DNA of 64,000 bases from Theobroma cacao (GCF_000208745.1 NC_030854.1:3914741-3978740); one strand, 5' to 3'; positions 32,769 through 45,276 are shown, counted from the stretch's first letter. The notes: a model not told the origin generated them from the letters alone. A program made the numbers and translations.

Positions 32769-35337
32769 TGTCAAACCCTGCTTTGTAAAATAATTATAAT
32801 GTCATTCACATGCTCGATAGAATGTTTGTATATTTAGGAAGTTCGAGAAATCGTTAAAAGATGATATTGCCCCTAATGGTACCATTGAGTCGATTAAGCC
32901 TCGAACTAGTTTAAATAGAAATTTTAAGGTGAAATTAAGAGTTTCACAGTTCAGGGATGACTCAAAATGGTAATTCAGAGTTCGAGGATCAATTCGGAGT
33001 CAAATCAGAATTTTCACTATCTAGGGGCAAAATCGTAATTTTTCCATCCGCAGACAAAATTTTGAGATTTTGATAGAATTTAGATCACATTTGACAAAAT
33101 GGAGAATGGTATGAGTATAAGGGATGAAAAATATGTCTATGGGCAATTTTTCAGTTTTTGGGGTAAAAACGTAATTTTTCACTTTACGGGGGCAAAAGTG
33201 TAATTTTTAAAAATTTACTCCACCAAAACTTTGAAAAAATCTAGAAATTTCATGGAAGACATGGATAAGTGAAGAGGATTGAGTGGTAGAAAAAGAAAGT
33301 CAAAAAAATGGCTAGAAAAAATAAAATAATAAAATATTCAAAAGGTCAATAAAATAATAATATTTTATTAAGCCTATTAAAAGGATTGAAAATTTCAGAA
33401 TTCTTCATTGGGAGGGTCAGCCAAAACCAGCAGGAGAGAGAGAGAAATAAGAACAAACCCTAGAGTGAGAAAATTCAAAGAAAAAGTGTGATTTTTCAAG
33501 GAATCAAGTGTTTAAAGGTATGATTTTTCAAGCTTAGCTTAAGATTTATCATTTCCATGCATTTCTCCTTATTTTCCATGGTTAAATTATGTGTTTTGAT
33601 GATGGATTCAAATNNNNNNNNNNNNNNNNNNNNNNNNNNNNNNNNNNNNNNNNNNNNNNNNNNNNNNNNNNNNNNNNNNNNNNNNNNNNNNNNNNNNNNN
33701 NNNNNNNNNNNNNNNNNNNNNNNNNNNNNNNNNNNNNNNNNNNNNNNNNNNNNNNNNNNNNNNNNNNNNNNNNNNNNNNNNNNNNNNNNNNNNNNNNNNN
33801 NNNNNNNNNNNNNNNNNNNNNNNNNNNNNNNNNNNNNNNNNNNNNNNNNNNNNNNNNNNNNNNNNNNNNNNNNNNNNNNNNNNNNNNNNNNNNNNNNNNN
33901 NNNNNNNNNNNNNNNNNNNNNNNNNNNNNNNNNNNNNNNNNNNNNNNNNNNNNNNNNNNNNNNNNNNNNNNNNNNNNNNNNNNNNNNNNNNNNNNNNNNN
34001 NNNNNNNNNNNNNNNNNNNNNNNNNNNNNNNNNNNNNNNNNNNNNNNNNNNNNNNNNNNNNNNNNNNNNNNNNNNNNNNNNNNNNNNNNNNNNNNNNNNN
34101 NNNNNNNNNNNNNNNNNNNNNNNNNNNNNNNNNNNNNNNNNNNNNNNNNNNNNNNNNNNNNNNNNNNNNNNNNNNNNNNNNNNNNNNNNNNNNNNNNNNN
34201 NNNNNNNNNNNNNNNNNNNNNNNNNNNNNNNNNNNNNNNNNNNNNNNNNNNNNNNNNNNNAAAAATAGAGTAATTGGAGACCTATACTATGATTGTGTTG
34301 TTTATCCATGATTTTACATTAAATGGCTTATGATAAATGTGGGTATGACTGGTTATTTTTATGATTTAAAGAATATGTGAACTGCTTTGATTTGCCTTGA
34401 ATGTGTTAAGTGAGCCATGTCATACTATTGTGATTTTATTGGTTGGTGGATTATAAAGTGGGCACTGCAGTGATGGGAGTTCCGTGGGCCAGCCTAATTA
34501 GAGGGGCACGGTTCCCAATTATTGAGCTTACCTCGATTGGAGAGGCGCGTAGGATAACTCCCGAGGTAGGATTTGAGTACACTTCACGCTAGCCACCACG
34601 TGAAAGTGAGACTCAGCCAATGCCAAGGAACGACTGTGTTGTCAGAGGGGAAATGTGTTTGTGTGTGTGACAATTAATAGCCTTGGCGGTCTTAGTGGGA
34701 TACGTTGACGAAGGTACCCACGAGAATGATTATGGCAGGGGCCAATTTTGTGAAATTCATAAGCCGAGAAATTTGATGAAAAGAAATTGTTTGGTATAGA
34801 TTGAACATTATTGAGATACAATGTTTTTATATTGTCTCCTATTACTCGGCTTTAAATTATTTTGATGATGTCTATCTACTCACTGAGATTTTATAATCTC
34901 ACCCCTTCTTCCTAAACATTTTTCAGGCTCAGAATAGGCAGTAGACTGTCAATTGCATCGAGAAGTAAATTTCGGAGTTGCATCCTAGAAAGCAAGGTTA
35001 TAGACTTAAACCTTCTCAGTTATTTGGGAGCCCACGTGTCATTGTAATTTAAATTGCATACTTTAGTTTTCTATATTACGATATGTATAAATTTATTTTG
35101 TTTTTATGTGTAGATAATTAATTTTTGATGTTTCAAAATATATATATATTGTTTTACATTAAAATAGATCATTTTAATTAATATTTTTATTTTATTTTAT
35201 TATTAAAAAAAAAGAAAGAGGAATGGAAAAACTAGTACAAAAGCCTTGCGAGGTCTCAAAAGGCATTCGGGGGAAGAATGTTTGTCGAGGCTTCGCGGCG
35301 GTTGTCACTGGCTCGATGAGAGTTTCGGGTCGTGACA
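32769..35337. mobile_element. TGTCA...TGACA element nested in LINE (solo LTR or LARD)
   Basis: Starts TGTCAAACCC, ends GGGTCGTGACA, and is bounded by a perfect 5-bp target duplicate AAAGG (32764-32768 and 35338-35342). Removing it and one duplicate rejoins the LINE endonuclease frame (LLDQR-ISG), which confirms both ends. Length is 2569 bp, including a 647-bp gap. I see no protein-coding domain and no second copy of either end inside. That fits a long solo LTR or a non-autonomous LTR element. The part 34440-35030, with a CTCACTGAG...CTCACCCC block, recalls the 3' part of long plant gypsy LTRs. Confidence 0.8.
33614..34260. other. Assembly gap (647 N)
   Basis: Unknown sequence inside the element nested in the LINE. 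Open frames crossing it have no meaning. Confidence 1.
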
Positions 35338-37100
35338 AAAGGATTAGTGGCATAATAGTAGAAAAGGCTATTAATTTTCTCAGCTTTGACAAATCACATA
35401 GAGTTGAAGCTTCTGGTTTCTCTAAAGGCATCTGGTTGTTGTGGAATGACCAATTGCAAGTTTCAGTGATCTGTAATCATCCTCAATGTATTTATTTAGC
35501 TGTAAATTATGTTTCAGGTTCTTCTTGATTATTAATTACAGTATATGGACATCTTGATAACAAATTTCGTAAAGCTTTATGGACAAAGCTCTTTCTTTTT
35601 GCAAAAAGCATTAATAGACCCTGGTTATTATCTTAAGATTTTAATGTTTTTTCTTTTTCCTCATGAGAAAATAGGTGGCTCAATACATGGCAGCAAGCCT
35701 TATAAGCTTTTTAAGAGATTTATTAATGATTTTGATTTAATTGATCTTGGTTTTAGTGGGCCAAAATACACTTGAAAAAGAGGTTTGGTTTTTAAGAGGA
35801 TTGATAGGGCATTATGTAATACTGATTAAAGATTATAGTTCAATGAAGCCATTATTCAACATTTACCCCAAATTAAATCTAACCATAGGCCACTACTAAT
35901 TTCGTCAGTGGTGGACAGGATAAATAATTGAATCTTAAGTTTTAGTTTCAAGCAGCTTGGATCTTTTATGCAGGGTTTGGTGACTTTTACAAATAAAGTT
36001 GGGATCCTTCTTATGATATTCAAGTTGTTATGGATAAATTCTCTGTCACTGCTCAACAATGAAATAAAGAGGTCTGTGGGAACATCTTTAATAAAAAAGG
36101 AAGGATTCTAGCAAGATTAAAAGGCATGGGAAAGGCTTTGGAGCTTCAACGCTTTAGATATTAAGGGAGATAGAACTGAAATTGATAAAGGAGAATGAAT
36201 CGATCCTCCAATAGGAATAAGAATATTGGACGCAAAAATCCAAAATAGACTCGCTCAAACTTAGTGATAAGAATACCAAGTATTTTCACCTTCATGTAAT
36301 TCGTAGAAAGAACAAAGCTAAAATTTTGCAACTCCATGGTACGGATGGAATGGGGTTTAAGGGTCATGATGCAATTAGATTACATGCAATTGATTTTTTT
36401 CGACAACTTTATATTAAGGATCTCGATAATGCCACAGTATATCCCATTACAAGTGAATTCTCTACTCTTGCACCCATAGACTATGAAACCTTAGCTAAGC
36501 TGGTTTGTGAAATGGAAGTACATGATGCCTTATTTGAAATGAAGCCTTTGAAAGCACCTAAGATTGATGGTATGCATGCCTTGTTTTTTCAAAATCAATA
36601 GAGTGTGGTGGGTCAGAGCATTGTTAAGTATGTACAGAATGAGTTTGAAAGTGGTACGATTAGAAAAACTTATGCAGGTCCTTAATTGTTTGAATACCAA
36701 AAATGGTGTCTCTTGAATATATCTTACAATACAAGCCTATTAGTTTATTACCTATCATTTTCAAAGTTTTGATGAAGGTAGTTACTAATAGGTTGAAACC
36801 ATATATGAATGCATTGATTGTAGAGACATAGGATAGCTTCATTCCGGAGTGGTTAATCATTGATAATGTCATAGTGACCCAAGAAGTGATGCACTCTTTC
36901 AAGAAGAAAAAGGTATAATGGGATGGATGATGTTGAAGATTGACTTGGAAAAGGCTTACGACAGATTCCATTAGTATCTTATTTACGACACATTGCTTGA
37001 AACAAGAGTACCTGGCAAGATTGTTGATGTTTTAGTTAATAGTTGGAGATGTTCCAATTCTCCAATTCTATGAAATAGAGTCCCTTCTGAGTCTTTTTGT

Positions 37101-38589
37101 TGTTGATTTCTCATGCAAGTGCACGTATCGTTAACAAGTAATATAGTAATGCATAGAGTATCGTTCCCATAGAGAATTGTTTTAATTCCTATTATTAACT
37201 ACTAAAATTAACACACCTTAATTTTATCTAAACAATTAAAATTAAAAAGGAAAATTTAAACTAATAATAAAAACTAAAACTAATCTATGTAAATTTACTT
37301 TATTAATGTGAATGACTATCATACCTAAGATTAAGATACTTTATCTAATTATTGTCTCTCTCTCTTAACTTAGTTTAATGGATTAAATTTCTAACCTAGA
37401 ATCTTAAACTATATACAAGTCTCTGTCGAGTTTTTATAAAAATACCCCACACAATAAATTTACTATATGTCTATGTAAATTATATTGAATAAAAATTCAT
37501 TAAGTTTGTGCTCTAATTTTGGTTATGTATGGCTTATAGGTGTATGTCTTCCTATATGCAAATCAAATCACCTAATCAACTAAGTGCGTTTGATCATACG
37601 CTATTCTATTCAAGATCTACCTAAATCTCCTTCGTCAAGTTTTAACTTAGGTTTCCAATTCAATCTAATTGGTGGCCAGTCAATTAGAAGCATTAAGAAC
37701 AAAATAAAATAAACAACTTAAATCTATCAAACATAAGTAAAAAAGAGATAGATAATTCAGACTATATATTGAGTTCAATCATAATCTTAGATTAACAATT
37801 TAGTTCCCTATCAAGTCACACATTATCATTGAATAAAATTTAAACATTAAAAACAAAAGAATAAAAGCATTAAAGAAAAGATAAAAAAAACCCAAGAATT
37901 GTATTCTTGATCTCCAAATCTCCTGGAATCCTTCAAATTCCTTCAATGACTCTGTAGCTTGACTTTCAAATATCAATTTATTGTTTTCTTTGTTCCCCTT
38001 TTTAAGTCTTCCGAAAGGTTATTTTTATAGGCTTTGAAGTTAGGCCAAGTTGGGTGAAGAAAGAAGTCAATTTCAGTTGGGATTTCCTCATCAAACTATG
38101 TAAGTCGCAGCTTTACCCAATTAATTAACAAAAATCGTAATCGTTCTAGGATTGCTACAGTGTGTCAACTTTGACAAGATTTTTGACCATCTTACAAGTC
38201 AAATTGGGTAAACATGAAAGTTATAGCTTTTTTTCTTATCTTTCCAATGGTTTAAGAATCGCTTTATATAGAGCTTTGTAGAGAAAGTTGTGGCCAAAAT
38301 ACCAAAACATGTGCATTAGACGTCTACACCTTAAAATTGCTCTTCTTTTTCCATTAAAATTCTTCTTTCATCAAATACTTATAAAAGCACAAATAAATCA
38401 ATAACAACTTATCTTAACCATATTAACACCAAATTGAGCATAAAATTAACTAAGATTAGATTGACTCGCCTAAAATATCTAGATTAAAATAATTATATAA
38501 AATCTACTAATTTCTATGCATTACTATAAAAACGAAGCTAAATTACTATCAAAATTAAGCTCAGATAACTCTATATTATAGAGTTATCA
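37101..38589 (-). repeat. 3' LTR of Athila/Tat-like element
   Basis: 1489 bp, terminal TG...CA. The edge with TGCAAGTGCACGTATCGTT and ATCGTTCCCA is a common plant gypsy LTR end. It follows directly on LINE sequence at 37100. Only one copy is present, so the boundary is inferred from the ends and the polypurine tract. Confidence 0.72.
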
Positions 38590-40735
38590 CACCCTCAAAC
38601 TTAATATTTTGCTAATCCTTGAGCAAAACATAGAAAGAACCTAACTTACGAAAATCAAATTCAGTTAATGAAAACTAAAATAAATATAGTTACTCCAACT
38701 GTTATTACTATTACTACTACTACTACTACTAAAGATAAAGTACACCAACTCAATGATTCTCCTTAATTTTCTCAAAAGTATGTCTATCAATCATTAACCT
38801 AAGGAAAAATATAGGCATCATTTAAATTCATGTTTCAATTCTAATGCAAGCATATACTCGAATGGATTTTCGTGTGTGTGTGTGAAATCTTTTACCAAGA
38901 ATATCATGATATCCGGATGAGTTTATACCAACACAAATTTTTAGTACTAGAACTCTATATGTTTACTTTTCATCTCTCTTTCCACTAATGTAGATTAATA
39001 CAAAGTTAGGGATCAATAGGACTTTATAAAGCTTGTAATGTATGGCTAGAGTCAAGGTATGAAAAAGGATATTAATGTGGCTCAAATCACCCTAAGCACA
39101 TTATTATTCTAGGACCTATATATAAAGCCCTAATTTTCTTCTCTTAGTACACTTTTTCTTCCACATTTGAACTTTTCTTTCATTTAACACACTTTTTTTT
39201 TCACAATTTCACATCCCCAAACTTATTCTCCTTATATTGTAGGTAGTGGGGTTCTTTTTCATATTTTGAACATTTTTTTTTCACAGCAACATCACTTTTC
39301 TACCTTTTCGATATTTAGCTCAATTTATATTTTCTAAAACAATATACATGCTTAGGAGTGAGGGTTGCAAAATTGGAAATTTAATTTTAAAACTAAGCTC
39401 AATTATTATGTAGTTAAACAAAGAAGAGGGAAATTAGGCTCAAAAGAGGTATACTAGAGATAAAAATTTAATCAAATAGGCTTTTTAGACTCAAACGGTC
39501 CAAAGATGGCTTAAATCATCTCCCTAACTAAGTATTGCTTAAGTTTTCACCGCGAGAGAAAATTAAACAAATTTTAAAATTCATGACATAATTTAAAATT
39601 CACATCAATATAAACTTTCTTTGAATATTCATAATAATTTAAAGTAAAAGATATAGTACTCAAAATTGTGAAAATTGCATCCTAACAATAATACTTAACA
39701 AAATATTTATCATGAATCCAAACAAAAACTTTATTCACTAAAAGTTAAAAATTCAAGACAACTAGTTATCATTATTGGATAAAAAAAATCACTAAAAAAA
39801 TTGACACAACTTTACTCAGATACCTAAAATTCAAACAAAAAATAAATTCATTTGGAAACTAATACTAAATTATTTATAAATACACATGCAAATTAAAACT
39901 AAATCTAAAACTTCTACAAAATATTCACCACAAGAAAAATAAATTCACCCCCCCAAACTTAAACTAAATATTGTCATCAATGTTAGAAAAAATAAATGAA
40001 AGGTAAAGAATACTCTCTTAATGATTGGATGAATTTTAGAGAAGCTTTAATCCACCACCTAGTTTTTATCATCTTCATTCTCACTTTTTAGGAGGAATTT
40101 TTTTTACTACAAAAAGAAAATAAATAAAGATTAATGTAGAAATAAATAAATAAAATAAAAATAACTGAAAATAAATAAATAAATAAATAAAATGGTTTTT
40201 TTTTGTTGGGTAATGGGAAAATGAGTAATGGGTAGTCCAAAAATAAAAAAAGGGGGGAATTGGGTTTGGTTAATGGGTTACCCAATGTTGGTAGCCCAAT
40301 GGAGGATAATGGGTAGTGGCAATTGCTAGCCCAAAAAAAAAGGGAGAAAAGAAGGGGTTTTGGGGAGTGGGTAGTGGGCTACCAATTGTTGAGAGCCCAC
40401 TTAACAGGGGGGCCGGCTTATGGCTCTTTTTTCTTTTTTTAAGAGAGAGTCTCGACTCACATCTTTTTGTGTCCGAGAAGTCGCGGCTTCCAACAGTGGG
40501 AGCTGCGGCTTACCATCTTTTTAAAAAAAAAAATGAATTTTTTTTACTTTTTTTAATTTTTTTTTAAATTTTTTTCAAATTTTTTTGAATATTTTTAAAA
40601 AAATTTTCAAAGTTTTTTTTACATGAACCTGCATAAATAAAAAAGAGTGTCAATAATTTAATAGTTAAATAAATAAAAATAAAAATAAAATAAAAGTAAT
40701 TTAGAGTGTTTAGGTTGCTTCTCAAGAAGAGCTTC
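38590..40735 (-). other. Noncoding internal part of Athila/Tat-like element
   Basis: AT-rich with an ACT trinucleotide run near 38706-38730 and homopurine/homopyrimidine stretches (about 40080-40620). No coding domain is seen. Athila/Tat elements commonly hold a long noncoding or extra-ORF region between pol and the 3' LTR. Confidence 0.5.
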
Positions 40736-41620
40736 TTTATAATCACTAGTTTGACTATGGTACCTCTTTCTGCACTACTTTATATGGCTCGAGACTTTCT
40801 TTTTTGACATTGACTGCTCTGATAAGTCTATTATAAATCTCGATATCATCATAAGGATTAATTTTTATCACCTTAAAAGTATTCTCCCAATATGATCTAA
40901 GATTCCATGGCAAAAGATGGAGTTGTGAATTAGAAAATACTACTCGTTGTCCAACAACAAAATCAAGATCACTGGAAAGCAGTGGTGGTTTGTTTCAAGA
41001 GTTGGCACCTGCGTTGTTGAAAGTGGTGGAATAGGCTTACCTTTACCCTTATTAACTAAATCCACTTTATAGCAATTATCTGTAAAGGGATACTGAGTTG
41101 CATTGAACAAATTAAATACCATTTCCTCCTCTTTAACTCTAAAAGTTATTTTTCCATTCTTCACATCAATAATTGCTCCAGCTGTAGCTAGGAATGGTCT
41201 TTCCAAAATAAGAGAAATTTCAACATCACCTTCAATCTCGAGCACAATGAAGTCTATCGAAATGTATAACTGCCCAACTTTTACCAAAACTTCCTCTATA
41301 ATCTCAACTGGGTACATGATTGTTCTGTCTACTAATTATAAGGTAACTGTAGTGAGTTGTATCTTTTGAAATCCAAGTTTTTTGATAATAAATAAAGGCA
41401 TTATTGAAACACCAACACCTAAATCACATAAAGCTTTAGAAATTTTAAAACTACCAATAGTGCAAGAAATAGAAAAACTCCTTAGATATCTAAGCTTTGA
41501 TGGAAACTTATTCTGGATTATAGCACTGCACTCCTTAATAAGTGTAATTATCTCAAAAGCACAAAGTCAAACTCTCAATAACATTCTTTTCACTTCTTCT
41601 ATTTGTTCCATGTAAAGTAA
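40736..41620 (-). pseudogene. Gypsy protease fused to integrase tail remnant
   Basis: On the minus strand, 41615-41000 reads as an Athila/Tat-type aspartic protease: CTIGSFKISKALCDLGVGVS (catalytic D-L-G region, altered from the usual DLGAS), then ILERPFLATAGAIIDV. After TNHHC the frame shifts and 40960-40750 reads VVGQRVVFSNSQLHLLP and LRSYWENTFKV, the integrase C-terminal segment. RT, RNase H and the integrase core are missing, so a large internal deletion joined the two. Confidence 0.75.
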
Positions 41621-41640
41621 TGTTTTATTTATTCTAATTG

Positions 41641-41992
41641 TTACTCGTAAAGCAATCTTCTACTTATTCTAATTATTATGATAAAATGTGTTTAACTTAT
41701 TTTAATTATTTTATTATTCTTTAAAAAATAATTAATAATCAAAATCAAATATCTCCCGACTAATTATAAGAAAAAATCTAATGATGACTTAATTCCAGCT
41801 ACAGTATTTTTAGCTTTGTTGAGTGATTGGGGGAGGAAAAGCCATTGAAATTACACAAGTACCCCATACCAATCCCCCACCCCCAATATCCACCGTCTTA
41901 CCCACCTAAAACCTTAATAAATAACTCGAACCAGCGAAGCTTTGAGACAACCAACACAGAGAAAGCATAGCAGAGCTATCTAATTAAAGGCC
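41641..41992 (+). promoter_or_regulatory. Upstream region of the methyltransferase gene
   Basis: About 350 bp between the retrotransposon remnant and the ATG. ATAAATAACTCGAAC near 41922, preceded by CCTTAATAAATAA, could serve as the TATA region, with 70 bp to the start codon. The retroelement limits the proximal promoter to this interval. Regulation is not otherwise readable. Confidence 0.35.
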
Positions 41993-44648
41993 ATGGAGGA
42001 CGAGACAGCAGATAGCAGGAACAAAGCAAGACTAGCCATTCTGGAACTGGCTAACATGATGAGCGTGCCCATGTCTCTCAACGCCGTTGTCCGCCTCAAC
42101 GTACCAGACGCCATCTGGCAAGGCGGCGCCAACACCCCTCTGTCCGCCGCCCAGATTCTCTCACGAGTCCTTCCTTCTGGCGGCGGAGACCCTGAGAACC
42201 TCCAGCGTATCCTCCGTATGCTTACCAGCTACGGTGTTTTCGCTGAACACCTCGACAGTGAGTGCCCTGAAAGAAGATACTCGCTCACTGACATCGGAAA
42301 AACACTTGTCACCGACGCCGACGGTCTATCCTGTGCACCTTACGTGCTACAGCACCACCAGGTGTTTAACTATTCTTGTCGATGTTTTAATTGAGATTTC
42401 TTCATCATTTAAGAAAATTTCATCATTGGAGTCAACGCATTAACTGTTTGCCTTGTACAGTAAAATATCGGACATCGCAATCTTTCTGATTTTACAACTT
42501 TGTTTGGAAGTGGTTGATAATCGATTGATTATGGTAATACTACACAATTCAGGATGCTTTAATGAGGGTGTGGCCATTGATGCACGAGGCAGTGTTGGAT
42601 CCAACATCAGAGCCGTTCGTGAAGGTGAATGGCGAGGCAGCTTATAGTTACTATGGGAAGAAGCCAGAAATGAATAGACTGATGCAGAAGGCCATGTCTG
42701 GCGTATCAGTGCCATTCATGAGAGCTATACTCAACAGCTATGATGGGTTTAAAGGCGTGAAGAGATTGGTTGACGTGGGAGGGAGTGTTGGGGAATGCCT
42801 GAGAATGATTTTACAGAAACATCCCCATGTAGAAGAAGGCATCAATTTTGACTTGCCTGAGGTGGTTGCCAAAGCACCAACCATTCCGGGTGAGGACTTT
42901 TATGTGTTCCTAGTTTCTCGATTGAATGGGTTCGTTTAACATAGTCTTGATTTTCTTGTGGAATTTAATGTTGAAGGCGTGAGCCACGTTGGAGGTGACA
43001 TGTTCAAATCCATTCCCAGTGGTGATGGAATCTTCATGAAGGTGAGTTTGATATTCATTTTAACAATGAAAAGTAAGTTCATCAACTGCTTTTCTAAGTG
43101 GCCACGAGGATCCCATCATCAACTGCTTTTGGATTTCCTATTTTTGACAAAAGTAAATATTCATCCTAATAAGATAAAATACACTGAAAACACTTTATCT
43201 CATTGTTTTATTTTTTAAATAATACTAGAATTTTACCCTAAGCATTAATAAAAGTAAAAAGAAAAGTCATAAAAATAAAATTAAAAATATTAATTTTTAA
43301 AAAAAATCATTTGAAAAATCTAAAAAAAGAAGGGAACAAATGACAGGATAATTTTTTTTCTTATCAATGATCTTGGTATTGTCCTAAGCATTAATTAAAT
43401 GGAATGTTTCCAACCAATTAGACAAATGATCCATCTCGGAAATTGAAAGCATCTTTTTCTTTGTTTTATTCAAAAATCATAATTTAAGGAAGTGATCTTT
43501 GTGCTTAATATTGTATATGCTATTTGACAAGGAAAGAAAGACCCATCACCTCACCTACCTACCGGTTCCATACATGGGATTCCTTTCTTTCTCAGTAGGA
43601 GTCTCTAGTTTTGTGGAGTGATTAAAATGCTGAGCTTACAAAGAATCATTGCTTTATTTACGGAAATGTATCGGAAAAAAAAAGGATGTTTTGAGAGTTT
43701 TAACCGTCTCTCTCATGGCTTCCTTCTGCCTTTTCTTTAAATTTTGGTGTCAGGATATTGTCTATAACTCGCTAGATAATATGTATATACAGGCCGTAGC
43801 ATATTCATGGTTAGCACTTAGCTGGGCATGGTTTGTCTTTGTTAGATTGGAAATCCAGGATCTTTAGGTTGCACAGCGACAAGGTTTAGCCTCTTCTTAC
43901 AGTATACTCGTATGATCCTGATTTTAGATTTGGTTTATTTTTTTTTTTTTTGTGGCTATGGCGCTTTTATTTGCAACTGTACCTTAGATTGTTGGTTGCA
44001 GGGTTAACTTAGTTATGGAAGTAGTGGTTGCAAGGGTACTAAAGCCAAGTTGTGCTAAGTACCAGAGTACCCGTCTGACCAGAATTCAGAAACATGGCCT
44101 GGCAATTTTTAATCAATCAAAGCTTTTGCTTTCCAGGCAGATGTCCTTTGGTGTGCATTTTGGGCTAATTATGTCATTCGCCCTCTGTCCTGCCCTTTCG
44201 TTCATCTACTTAATTATTGACACGTTAGCAGCTTTGCCTTTGGTTGGTCCATTGACTAGCTAGGCTGGCTTTAAACTTTAAAGGCCTGTTATGTGTAATT
44301 AAAGTGCCTTAATGAAGCTGATGGCATTTATTTCACTTTGCCTGGCAGTGGGTCTTGGTCGCTTGGACAGATGATGAATGCAAGCTTATAATGGAGAATT
44401 GTTACAAGGCACTGCCTGTAGGAGGCAAACTGATTGCATGTGAGCCAGTGCTACCCAAGGATTCAGATGATAGTCATCTGACCCGCGCTCTCCTGGAAGG
44501 TGACATTTTCGTCATGACAATTTACAGGACCAAGGGTAAGCATAGGACAGAAGAAGAATTCAAACAGCTTGGCCTCTCTGCTGGTTTCCCTCATTTTCGA
44601 GCATTCTGTTTTGATGACTTCTACAGTGTCTTGGAATTTCAAAAATAG
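41993..44648 (+). CDS. Nicotinate N-methyltransferase-like, type II plant methyltransferase
   Basis: Four exons, 41993-42361, 42553-42889, 42977-43041 and 44349-44648, give 356 aa with all GT-AG junctions in frame. The fold is that of COMT-type enzymes: N-terminal dimerisation domain (LELANMMSVPMSLNAVVRL, about 18-36), SAM-binding LVDVGGSVG (195-203), FDLPEVV (222-228) and GGDMF (241-245). Where caffeate O-methyltransferases have WILHDW with the catalytic His, this protein has WVLVAW (258-263), so His and the next Asp are replaced. From memory, that loss marks the NANMT group (Arabidopsis At3g53140), which makes N-methylnicotinate (trigonelline) from nicotinate and SAM in the cytosol. The C-terminus (LEGDIFVMTIYR, KGKHRTEEEF) also fits that group. 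The last intron is 1.3 kb. It is convergent with the pectin methylesterase. Methyltransferase is certain; substrate is inferred. Confidence 0.92.
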
Positions 44649-44667
44649 AATTGAAATTACCCGACTC

Positions 44668-44673
44668 AATAAA
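44668..44673 (+). terminator. AATAAA polyadenylation signal
   Basis: AATAAA begins 20 bases after the methyltransferase stop codon. This is close for a plant 3' UTR but possible. Confidence 0.4.
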
Positions 44674-44676
44674 GAC

Positions 44677-44700
44677 TAATAATAATAATAATAATAATAA
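44677..44700. repeat. (AAT)n microsatellite
   Basis: Eight consecutive AAT units in the 3' flank of the methyltransferase gene. Confidence 0.85.
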
Positions 44701-45276
44701 AGAGGAACCTCGTTTGCTGGTCGTAAGTTTTTTGTTTCCAAATGCTTTTCTACTTTGCAACGTAAGAGTGGATTTTTTATGCCCTTTGTTGACAAGATGA
44801 CTTGCTAGGTCTATGCCTTTATGGCATTGTAGTTTGCACTAGAAGGCTGCTCTTGGATCATTTGGCTTTTAAAAGCACCTCTTTATGAAGTATCATATTC
44901 GTTCATACATATATGCAAGTGTTGCGCATTGCAGTCTCTTTTAACCAAAGGGAACTCAACTATTGATTTCCATTAATTTATTAAAAACTTTGGTTTTAAA
45001 ACCCAAATTTGAAACTTCAAAACTCTACAGGAACTAATCAGATGAACTTCCTTCGTTATGACTTGAGGGATTTGATCAACATCATACAAACAGCTACCCC
45101 TGCCGGTATAAGTTTTCTAAATACCCTTATGACATGAAAAATTACTCTAGTTTATTTCATCTACATTTAAAAATTCCCCTCTTACATATGAATTAATAAC
45201 CATAAAATCTACATAAACTAGTGGGTATGCGTATATGTTTTCTATAATCTATCTAGTTCTAGCCTCAGAACAAGGC
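44701..45276. other. Spacer between convergent genes
   Basis: Holds the 3' ends of the methyltransferase (plus) and pectin methylesterase (minus). No other gene is seen. Confidence 0.5.

Larger units (their letters stand above)
32650..37090 (+). pseudogene. LINE ORF2 (endonuclease-RT) remnant
   Basis: The start KLFVWDCQDVGDKGFP matches the W-N-C-x-G opening of LINE endonucleases. It continues to ILLDQR at 32768, is interrupted, and resumes in frame at 35343 with ISG, then FDKSHRVEASGFSKGIWLLW. LGFSGPKYT and FKRIDRAL (about 35740-35815) are the endonuclease C-terminal part. RT pieces lie at 36320-37090, with YKPISLLPIIFKVLMK and KIDLEKAYDRF. The catalytic YxDD region is absent. Several stops. 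Confidence 0.82.
30716..37100 (+). mobile_element. LINE (non-LTR retrotransposon), split and truncated
   Basis: ORF1 with a gag-like domain and zinc knuckle (about 30722-32640) is followed by ORF2, an endonuclease then reverse transcriptase (about 32650-37090). A 2569-bp element is inserted in the endonuclease region at 32769-35337. The 3' side ends abruptly within RT at the LTR starting at 37101, and the rest of the LINE does not reappear on the far side. Stops and frame changes throughout mean it is dead. Confidence 0.85.
37101..41640 (-). mobile_element. Athila/Tat-like Ty3/gypsy element, truncated and deleted
   Basis: Minus orientation. The 3' LTR is 37101-38589 (plus-strand ends TGTTGA...TTATCA). 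It is preceded on the coding strand by a polypurine tract (complement of CACCCTCAAACTT at 38590). Upstream come a noncoding stretch, an integrase C-terminal tail directly joined to an aspartic protease, and then loss of similarity near 41640. No 5' LTR or matching target duplicate is present. It lies 0.35 kb upstream of the methyltransferase gene. Confidence 0.78.

Noticed and set aside
33557..34311. Long open frames on both strands
   Set aside because: They consist almost wholly of the N gap at 33614-34260.
43649..44263. Open frames inside the third intron of the methyltransferase gene
   Set aside because: No family similarity, and flanking exons join in frame across them.
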